Origin: DATDMG01 sp036518955
GTDB taxonomy: Bacteria; Actinomycetota; Actinomycetes; Actinomycetales; Kineosporiaceae
NCBI GenBank assembly: GCA_036518955.1
Contig: DATDMG010000442.1
Coordinates: 1-11,957, forward strand
Direction: 5' to 3'
Length of the DNA: 11,957 nucleotides
Numbering within the stretch: position 1 is the first letter of the stretch; each line of letters begins with the position of its first letter. The translations under genes were made by a program, and so were the position numbers. The notes under the pieces are model-generated. The model did not search any database, was not told where the DNA came from, and worked only from the letters and a program-made list of their open reading frames with translations. Positions 7,297-11,957 of this stretch are shown here, piece by piece.

Positions 7297-7371
7297 GTGC
7301 TGATCGGAATCGTGCTGATCGGCGTCGTGCTGATCGGCGTCGTGCTGATCGGCGTCGTGCTGATCGGCGTC
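7297..7371 (-). repeat. Five-copy 15-bp tandem repeat in the operon leader
   Basis: Five head-to-tail copies of the unit gtgctgatcggcgtc occur at 7297-7311, 7312-7326, 7327-7341, 7342-7356 and 7357-7371. Copies 2-5 are identical; copy 1 differs in two adjacent bases (aa for cg). The array lies between the riboswitch and the permease start. Because 15 is a multiple of 3, every frame reads a pentapeptide repeat (P-I-S-T-T in the frame open into the permease, D-A-D-Q-H in another, V-L-I-G-V on the plus strand). No spacers are present, so it is not a CRISPR. Confidence 0.95.
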
Positions 7372-7643
7372 GGGGGGACGGGTACGCAGGCAGGTGTCAC
7401 CGTCCGGGTGCCGCAGCCTGTCGGTGCGGACGCGTGAAACTCCCGAACGTGGGTCCGGGTCTGCGCGGCGCCGCCCTCCACCGGTATCGGTGGCGGCGCG
7501 TCCCGAACCCGGGCGTCGTCGGAACCTGCTGGCGCAGTCGTCGTCGGCTGCCGCTTCCATGGCCGGTCGGGCCAGGACGGCCGCAGGTCGAGCGGTCCTG
7601 ATGTCAGGCCGGCATCTTGGGCCGTGGGTGTTTCACGTCACCT

Positions 7644-7732
7644 CCATCGATCCCGGCGGTAGCACCTGTCCGGGAGGACCCGAATGGTTGCTGCGGCGTC
7701 GACGAGCCAGGTCTCTCGGCCGCTCTGGATGG
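7644..7732 (-). promoter_or_regulatory. SAM-I (S-box) riboswitch aptamer
   Basis: The minus strand carries an ordered S-box core. P1 pairs CCATC (7732-7728) with GATGG (7648-7644). P2 pairs GCGGC (7723-7719) with GCCGC (7697-7693), enclosing GAGAGACCTGGCTCGTCGA, which aligns to the consensus GAGGGACUGGCCCGAUGA. The invariant GCAACC follows (7691-7686), then a P3 hairpin (GGTCC/GGAC, about 7680-7668), then GGTGCTA (7666-7660), the P4 hallmark. At 89 nt it is a compact version of the family. S-boxes bind S-adenosylmethionine and switch off sulfur-assimilation and methionine genes when SAM is plentiful. I see no clear terminator/antiterminator just downstream, so the output mechanism is open. 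Confidence 0.88.
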
Positions 7733-7742
7733 TTGTGCACAA
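7733..7742. promoter_or_regulatory. Perfect 10-bp palindrome between -10 box and riboswitch
   Basis: TTGTGCACAA is a perfect inverted repeat that starts at the edge of the -10 box and ends one base before riboswitch stem P1, covering the predicted transcription start. The position suits a repressor operator, but a 10-bp palindrome alone is weak evidence and no regulator gene is in the window. Confidence 0.4.
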
Positions 7743-7770
7743 GGTTAATCCAGAAGGTGCTGGCGGTCCA
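7742..7770 (-). promoter_or_regulatory. Promoter of the transporter-enzyme operon
   Basis: On the minus strand, a -35 box TGGACC (7770-7765) and a -10 box TAACCT (7747-7742) are separated by exactly 17 bp. The predicted start is near 7735, so the transcript would begin just before stem P1 of the SAM-I aptamer. That placement supports both calls. Confidence 0.6.
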
Positions 7771-7944
7771 TCAGCGGGAGATTCTCTTCGTCGATTTCGC
7801 GACTACTCCCCAGCACTGACCACCACAAAGACCAGCGCGAAAGCCGACCTCGGTTACCCGGACCTCACGCTTCCCCACCCCGTAGAGGGCGCGCCCACGC
7901 ACAGGAACGAGCAGTCGCCCACCGGAACCGCCGAGCCGGTATTA

Positions 7945-7973
7945 TTGACCTATTCACTCATGAACTCTGGAAT
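7945..7973 (+). promoter_or_regulatory. Candidate promoter of the siroheme reductase gene
   Basis: TTGACC (7945-7950) is a good -35 box in an AT-rich island. The hexamer 17 bp later is TGGAAT (7968-7973), a weak -10 box. Transcription would start about 50 nt before the ATG at 8030. Confidence 0.4.
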
Positions 7974-8029
7974 CATCCCGGCCCGGCACCCGTCGGCCGC
8001 CCCGATCCCCGTCCCTCGAGAGGTCATGC

Positions 8030-9802
8030 ATGGCGCCGACGACTCCCGCCACCGCTTCCGGTCTGGACGACGCCCCCACGTGGGCCGACGACGGGGAACT
8101 GGACCGCTTCGAGGCCGCTGTGGCGAGGTTCGCCACGGACGGAGAGGATCCGGAGACGTTCCGCCGGTTGCGCATCTGGCACGGGGTCTACGGCCAGCGC
8201 GACAGTGACGCGCACATGATCCGCGTCAAGGTCCCCGGCGGCGCCCTCGCCGCGGACGCGCTCGACGCGCTCGCCGACGTCTGCGATCGCCACGGCCGTG
8301 GCTGGGGCCACGTCACGACGCGGCAGAACGTCGAACTGCACTCCGTCCCCCTGCCCGACGTCGTCCCGGCGCTGCGACGGCTCGCCGCCGGCGGGCTCAC
8401 CAGCCGAGAGTCCGGCGGGGACACGGTCCGCAACGTGACGGCCTGCCCGCTGGCGGGTGTCTGCCGCACGGAGGTGTTCGACGTCAGCGCAGCGACCGAG
8501 GTGCTGGCCCGGCACTTCCTGCGCAATCCGCTGACGCAGAGCCTCGCCCGCAAGTTCAAGATCGCTCTGTCCGGGTGTGCCGCCGACTGCGCGCTGGCGG
8601 TGATCCAGGACGTCGGCGTGATCGCTGCCGAGCGCGAGGGGCGGCAAGGCTTCCGGCTGGTGATCGGCGGAGGCCTGGGCACCGATCCGCGACTGGCCGA
8701 GCCGCTCGAGCCGCTGACCGACCCCCGCGACCTCGTCGTCACGGTCGAGGCCCTGCTGCGAGTCTGGGACCGGGAGAATGTTGACCGCACCCGCCGGGTA
8801 CACGTACGGGTCCGCAACCTCGTGCAGCGCCTCGGCGCGCAGGCGGTGCGGGAGAAGGTCTTCGCCGAGCGCGCGCGGCTGCGCTGCTCCGCGACCCACC
8901 GGGACGGGACACCGGAGCAGCTGATCCCCCCGCGCCGCCCACGCCCGTCGTCGCCGCGCCACACGGACAGCGCCGCGGCCGAGGTCCGGGCCGAGGTCCG
9001 GGCCGAGGTGCGGGCCTGGATCGCGCGATGCGCGGTGTCGCAGCGGCAGCCCGGCCTGTTCGCCGTCCACGCCACCACCCGCCTCGGCGACGTGACCACC
9101 ACGCAGTGGCGCGCCCTGGCGGCCGCCTCCCGGGAACTGGGCCTGACGTGGCGCACCACCATCCGGCAGAACCTCGTCGCCCTCGACGTCGCCGAACACC
9201 ACCTGCCCCGCCTGCACGCGCTGCTCTCCGCAGCCGGACTGGCCACCTGCGGTGAAGGGACGGCCGCCGGGATCGTCAGTTGCCCGGGCACCGAGACCTG
9301 CAACCGTGCTCTCACGGCGAGCCGCGGCGTGGCCGCGGCGACCATCGACGCGCTGTTCGCCGCCGGGCTCGCGCAGGCACCGGTGACCGTCAACGTCTCG
9401 GGCTGTCCCAACTCCTGCGCCCAGCAGCAGATGGCCGACATCGGCCTGTCCGGGATGATCCGTCGCGCCTGCGACGCCGGGGCGGTCGAGGCTTCCGGGT
9501 ACCGGATCCTGCTGGGCGGCGGCAGCGACACCGACGGCGCGAGCCTGGGCCGGTACGTGGCGCGGACGGTGGCCCGGCGCGCCCCGGACGCCGTGGTGGC
9601 GACCGTGCGCCGGTACCTCGACGAGCGGCAGGACGGCGAGGGCTTCCGGACCTGGATGGATCGCACGGGCACCGCCGAGGTAGGGGCCTGGCTCGCCCCC
9701 TTCGATCCCCTCCGCGAGCCCGCGGTCGACCCGGAGCTGCTCACCGATCTGGGGCCCGACTCGTTCCGGGTGGCCGCAGCCCGCAGCGAGTGCGGAGCCT
9801 GA
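8030..9802 (+). CDS. Siroheme nitrite/sulfite reductase with cluster ligands in both halves
   Basis: A 590-residue cytoplasmic reductase of the assimilatory sulfite/nitrite reductase family, which moves six electrons through a coupled siroheme-[4Fe-4S] centre to make sulfide or ammonia. Two homologous halves are visible. The N half has T-T-R-Q-N (96-100), C139 and C145 (CPLAGVC), then C183 and C187 (SGCAADC). The C half has T-I-R-Q-N (377-381), C418 and C424 (CPGTETC), then C459 and C463 (SGCPNSC). Classical members (E. coli CysI, spinach NiR, M. tuberculosis SirA) keep the C-x5-C...C-x3-C set only in the C half. The ATG at 8030 follows GAGAGG (8018-8023) by 6 nt. It is transcribed away from the SAM-controlled operon, which favours sulfite over nitrite as substrate, but the two activities cannot be separated by sequence here. 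Precorrin-3B synthase (CobG) is a related alternative but is shorter. Confidence 0.88.
   Translation: MAPTTPATASGLDDAPTWADDGELDRFEAAVARFATDGEDPETFRRLRIWHGVYGQRDSDAHMIRVKVPGGALAADALDALADVCDRHGRGWGHVTTRQNVELHSVPLPDVVPALRRLAAGGLTSRESGGDTVRNVTACPLAGVCRTEVFDVSAATEVLARHFLRNPLTQSLARKFKIALSGCAADCALAVIQDVGVIAAEREGRQGFRLVIGGGLGTDPRLAEPLEPLTDPRDLVVTVEALLRVWDRENVDRTRRVHVRVRNLVQRLGAQAVREKVFAERARLRCSATHRDGTPEQLIPPRRPRPSSPRHTDSAAAEVRAEVRAEVRAWIARCAVSQRQPGLFAVHATTRLGDVTTTQWRALAAASRELGLTWRTTIRQNLVALDVAEHHLPRLHALLSAAGLATCGEGTAAGIVSCPGTETCNRALTASRGVAAATIDALFAAGLAQAPVTVNVSGCPNSCAQQQMADIGLSGMIRRACDAGAVEASGYRILLGGGSDTDGASLGRYVARTVARRAPDAVVATVRRYLDERQDGEGFRTWMDRTGTAEVGAWLAPFDPLREPAVDPELLTDLGPDSFRVAAARSECGA
8981..9016 (+). 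repeat. Three-copy 12-bp repeat in the inter-domain linker
   Basis: gaggtccgggcc occurs at 8981-8992 and 8993-9004, with a one-base variant (gaggtgcgggcc) at 9005-9016. It encodes E-V-R-A three times in frame, at the junction of the two halves of the siroheme reductase (residues 318-329), probably extending a helix. Confidence 0.9.
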
Positions 9803-9833
9803 GGCGCAGCCACACAGTTGAAGCGGCCGTCGA

Positions 9834-9983
9834 CCCGTAGCCGCGGGTGCCATAGAGCTGGGTCTCGGCGATCGCGTCCTGGACTCTCCGCTTGGGCCGG
9901 AACCCGTAGCCGACCGGCAAGAAGTCGGCCTCCAAGATCGGTTCCAGCACCGGTTTCAGCACTGTCGGTGCGCCTATCCCGAC
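9834..9983 (-). pseudogene. Group II intron reverse transcriptase fragment
   Basis: The minus strand encodes APTVLKPVLEPILEADF and GYGFRPKRRVQDAIAETQ followed by G-T-R-G-Y. This is the conserved early reverse-transcriptase block of group II intron maturases (LEPIFEADF...SYGFRP.R...DAI). About ten residues normally found between the G-I-P-T and the L-K-x-V-L-E-P-I block are missing. The fragment stops before the palm domain with its catalytic Y-x-D-D motif, so it cannot be active. It begins 32 nt after the end of the siroheme reductase gene, in the opposite direction. Confidence 0.75.
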
Positions 9984-10288
9984 CAACCGACTGGGGTGTC
10001 GGCGGGCCGGGAGCCACGGACAGGTGGTTCCCGCGTTCACCATGTTTCGCTCGTCGAAGTAGGAGCCCGACCGTGTCCCGGCGGCCTCGCCATGGGTACG
10101 CCGCAGCCCTTCCCCATGGCCTCCCGGAAGCCCAACCTGAAAGTTCCGTGAGTTCCCTCCACAACGACGAACAGAGGGACGCACCGCACCCGGCCCATAT
10201 CCGCCAGATGTGAGCCGGTGTCAACGTCAAGGACTTGACGATGTCGGTTCCTCGCGTACTCCTCTCCGTCACGCTTTGCCGGACCGCA
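9834..10288 (-). mobile_element. Decayed group II intron remnant
   Basis: The reverse-transcriptase fragment is preceded on its own strand by about 300 nt that looks like the RNA part of a group II intron: a possible 5' end GTGCG (10288-10284) and a stretch with TCGACGAGCGAAACATGGTG and AACGCGGGAACCACC (about 10060-10010) typical, from memory, of such introns. The catalytic 3' domains V and VI are not found left of the fragment. The element is therefore 3'-truncated. Its 5' boundary is tentative. Confidence 0.45.
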
Positions 10289-10520
10289 CCATCTGGCAGT
10301 GCTGACACGTCCCGGCGTGGTCGGGGCTGCTCCCACCTTCCCCGGCACCACCCGGATCAGGCTGCGCTCAGCTACACCGACCTGCGACTACAAAGCCGGT
10401 GGCGGTGGCCTCTCACCTCCGCTCGAGAAACATGGCGCCTCAGTTTGAGCACTGGGCTGCTTCGCGGACGTGGGCAGACGCTACCTGGCTTCGGACGCGC
10501 AGGGGGCCGGTCGCGGGCGG

Positions 10521-10550
10521 GGTGGTCCGGGGTGGTCCGGGGTGGTCCTG
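10521..10550 (+). repeat. Three-copy decamer repeat upstream of the right-edge gene
   Basis: ggtggtccgg occurs at 10521-10530 and 10531-10540, with a one-base variant (ggtggtcctg) at 10541-10550. The 10-bp period puts the copies on one face of the helix about 25 bp before the predicted -10 box, a fitting place for a cooperative regulator, though chance slippage in GC-rich DNA is possible. Confidence 0.85.
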
Positions 10551-10574
10551 GTCTGGGTGGGGTCGGCGGGCCGG

Positions 10575-10580
10575 TAGCGT
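10575..10580 (+). promoter_or_regulatory. -10 box of a leaderless transcript
   Basis: TAGCGT fits the actinobacterial -10 pattern TANNNT and lies 6 nt before the GTG at 10587, so transcription would begin at the start codon itself. No good -35 box is seen, which is common for such promoters. Confidence 0.55.
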
Positions 10581-10586
10581 TGTCGC

Positions 10587-11957
10587 GTGCCGGAGATGCC
10601 CGTGTGGCTGACCGTATCCCGCTGTGGCGCTGCTTGGTCGGAACCGGACGGTGTCTTCGCCGACCTGTTCCTTGAGGTGGGGTCGGATGGTCCGGCCTCC
10701 GAGGAGGGGGCGTGCACCTGCCCGGGGTGTCGGGCGGATGACGATCCAGGGTCGCTGCCGGTGGTGCGCCCAGTGTCTGACCAGGCCTTGGCCGCGGCGG
10801 CGAGTGCCAGCGCGCTGGTCGGGCGGGCTTGTGCGCTCGCACGATGGCTCGGCGCCGGGCGCGCGCTGACTCCGGCCAAGGTCCTGCGGCCCGCCGATGC
10901 CGCCGCGGCGGTGGCCTCACTGGGTCTGGACCGTCCGGTGCTGCCCACCGACGGCGCCGACGGTGCTGTGGACCCCAGGCCATTCGGGCGCTCGGTGGGC
11001 AGCAAGGGTCCCCGTGCCCGCAGCGCCAAGCACCTTCCGGCCTTGCACCCGATCTGGTCGGCGGCGTTGGCGGCCGGTCTGATCGAGCTTCGCGGGCAGA
11101 AGGCGGTGCCTGGCCCTGCCCTGGCGATCTGGCCGCAACCCACCCCGACCGGCCCTGACACCACCGAGCCCGCCCCCAGCCCTGTCGATGCCGACGCTGC
11201 CGCTGCCGCCGACGTGCAGGCCGATGCGGTGGTCGAGTACCGGCGGCTGGACTGTTGGGCCCGGCTGGTGGCCGGGTACCTGCGGGCTCACGCGGAGATG
11301 GAGCGGGCCGACGAGCTGTGGTTCGCCGGTCCACGCCAGGTGCTGCTGCCGGTGTCCGCCGTGCTGCTGTACACCGCGCACGATGCGCCATTGACGCCGG
11401 CGACCCTGGTCATGGGCTCGTTGACCGCGGCCGAGGATGACGAACTGGACCCGATGACCCTGCTGACTCTGCCAGAGCAGATCGCCCGCTGGACGGAGAT
11501 CCTCCAGGTCTGGGCGACAGCAGGAGTCATCACGCTCTTCTCTGATGCGCCCGCGGCCTCAGGGGCCGACGGCGTCGTCACGGGCCCGTCGGTCATCGAT
11601 GAGCTGGCGGACCAGTTGGAGCCGCTGATCGAGGAGCTTCGGATGGTGTTCCCCGGCGCGGGTCCGGTGCTGGGGTCGCTGCCGGACGCCCTGCGGCAGG
11701 GCCCCTTGGTCACGGTGACCCCGTCCGGGCGGGACCTGCTCGCGCGAGTGCTGCGCGGCCAGGGGCTGAGCGTGCCGACGGTCGGCGACCTTGCCGACAC
11801 CCCGCCGGGAGAACTGCTGCTGGCGTTATCCGATCACGATCCGGAGGCAGCCGCCGAGGAGCTGCGGATCTGGCTCGACGCCCGCGGCGAGAACTGGTCG
11901 GCCGCACTGGGCGACGTGGTGGCCTCAGCGTCCGGCAAGGACGACGACGGCCCGCCA
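10587..11957 (+). CDS. Uncharacterised actinobacterial protein, pRiA4b ORF-3-associated type, cut by the window edge
   Basis: An open frame of 457 codons without a stop runs off the right edge. Codon use is clearly coding (mostly G/C in third positions). An in-frame TAG at 10575 limits the start to GTG 10587 or ATG 10596; the -10 box 6 nt before the GTG favours a leaderless GTG start. Residues 43-48 hold a C-x-C-x2-C cluster (CTCPGC) that could bind metal. Residues 76-185 (ALARWLGAGRALTPAKVLRP, then RSAKHLPALHPIW, then GPALAIWP) and 374-440 (VTVTPSGRDLLARVL, then PTVGDLAD) resemble, from memory, the winged-helix-like N-terminal regions of actinobacterial proteins annotated as plasmid pRiA4b ORF-3 family. 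Residues 184-212 are an Ala/Pro/Thr-rich linker. The function of that family is unknown. The large open frames on the opposite strand are shadows. Confidence 0.7.
   Translation, partial: MPEMPVWLTVSRCGAAWSEPDGVFADLFLEVGSDGPASEEGACTCPGCRADDDPGSLPVVRPVSDQALAAAASASALVGRACALARWLGAGRALTPAKVLRPADAAAAVASLGLDRPVLPTDGADGAVDPRPFGRSVGSKGPRARSAKHLPALHPIWSAALAAGLIELRGQKAVPGPALAIWPQPTPTGPDTTEPAPSPVDADAAAAADVQADAVVEYRRLDCWARLVAGYLRAHAEMERADELWFAGPRQVLLPVSAVLLYTAHDAPLTPATLVMGSLTAAEDDELDPMTLLTLPEQIARWTEILQVWATAGVITLFSDAPAASGADGVVTGPSVIDELADQLEPLIEELRMVFPGAGPVLGSLPDALRQGPLVTVTPSGRDLLARVLRGQGLSVPTVGDLADTPPGELLLALSDHDPEAAAEELRIWLDARGENWSAALGDVVASASGKDDDGPP

Larger units (their letters stand above)
7242..8029. 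other. Divergent intergenic control region
   Basis: This 788-bp stretch separates the divergent permease and siroheme-reductase genes. It holds, from left to right: the permease ribosome binding site, the 15-bp repeat array, about 270 bp of unassigned leader (7372-7643), the SAM-I aptamer, the operon promoter with a 10-bp palindrome, about 170 bp without recognisable signals, and a candidate promoter for the reductase. Open frames crossing it lack ribosome binding sites and family similarity, and I do not regard them as genes. Confidence 0.7.
9803..10586. other. Gene-free stretch right of the siroheme reductase
   Basis: No intact gene is supported here. Positions 9834-10288 are the intron remnant and 10521-10586 the control region of the right-edge gene. 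Between 10289 and 10520 I see no family similarity, no tRNA and no clear repeat. I see no strong terminator after the reductase stop at 9802. Confidence 0.5.

Noticed and set aside
7297..7371. CRISPR array
   Set aside because: The units are directly joined with no unique spacers, and no cas genes are present.
7132..7560. Minus-strand frame encoding D-A-D-Q-H pentapeptide repeats
   Set aside because: The repeat peptide is a consequence of a 15-bp DNA repeat; the frame overlaps the permease start in another phase, lacks a ribosome binding site and has no similarity.
7959..8208. Alternative upstream start or leader peptide before the siroheme reductase, including a Cys-rich sulfur attenuator peptide
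   Set aside because: The ATG near 7960 is in another frame and reads Arg-rich shadow sequence; I found no short Cys-rich open frame with a ribosome binding site.
8024..10308. Two long minus-strand open frames (609 and 706 codons) opposite the siroheme reductase
   Set aside because: They are antisense shadows: the plus strand encodes a protein with full siroheme-cluster motifs in the right order, and the minus frames show low-complexity Arg/Ala/Ser-rich sequence with no family similarity.
10372..11391. 339-codon minus-strand open frame near the right edge
   Set aside because: Pro/Arg-rich antisense shadow of the long plus-strand gene, which has consistent G/C third positions and a promoter-linked start.

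Overview
The window is very GC-rich with strong G/C bias at third codon positions, and it carries a leaderless-type promoter, a compact SAM-I aptamer and remnants of actinobacterial conjugative DNA. All of this points to an actinomycete, perhaps a Pseudonocardiales member (genus is inference only).

Layout. A gene start at the far left (1-55, minus) runs off the edge. Positions 56-676 hold no intact gene, only two gene fragments facing each other; one resembles a PrgI-family conjugation protein. From 7770 down to 677 lies one minus-strand transcription unit: promoter, SAM-I (S-box) riboswitch, a long leader with a 15-bp tandem repeat, then six genes. These are an ABC permease, an ABC ATPase, a lipoprotein substrate-binding protein (sulfonate/nitrate/taurine class), an HgdC/BcrA-type [4Fe-4S] activator ATPase, and two different subunits of the 2-hydroxyacyl-CoA dehydratase/benzoyl-CoA reductase superfamily. 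Four genes are joined by start/stop overlaps (permease-ATPase, activator-subunit, subunit-subunit). On the opposite strand, 8030-9802 encodes a 590-residue siroheme nitrite/sulfite reductase with a full Cys ligand set in both of its homologous halves. Beyond it, 9834-10288 is a decayed group II intron (reverse-transcriptase fragment and probable 5' RNA part). A long open frame from 10587 runs off the right edge; it resembles the uncharacterised actinobacterial proteins that carry pRiA4b ORF-3-like domains.

How it may work. The SAM-I aptamer indicates that the whole six-gene unit is made when S-adenosylmethionine is low, i.e. under sulfur limitation. The importer would bring in an organic sulfur compound. 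The activator would use ATP to push low-potential electrons into the two-subunit iron-sulfur enzyme. The neighbouring siroheme enzyme would reduce released sulfite to sulfide. A dehydratase/benzoyl-CoA-reductase-type enzyme placed in a sulfur-scavenging operon is, to my knowledge, not a described pathway; it would be a functional parallel to the nitrogenase-like methylthio-alkane reductase that frees sulfur from organic compounds. The genes, overlaps and riboswitch are read from sequence; the substrate and reaction are inference.
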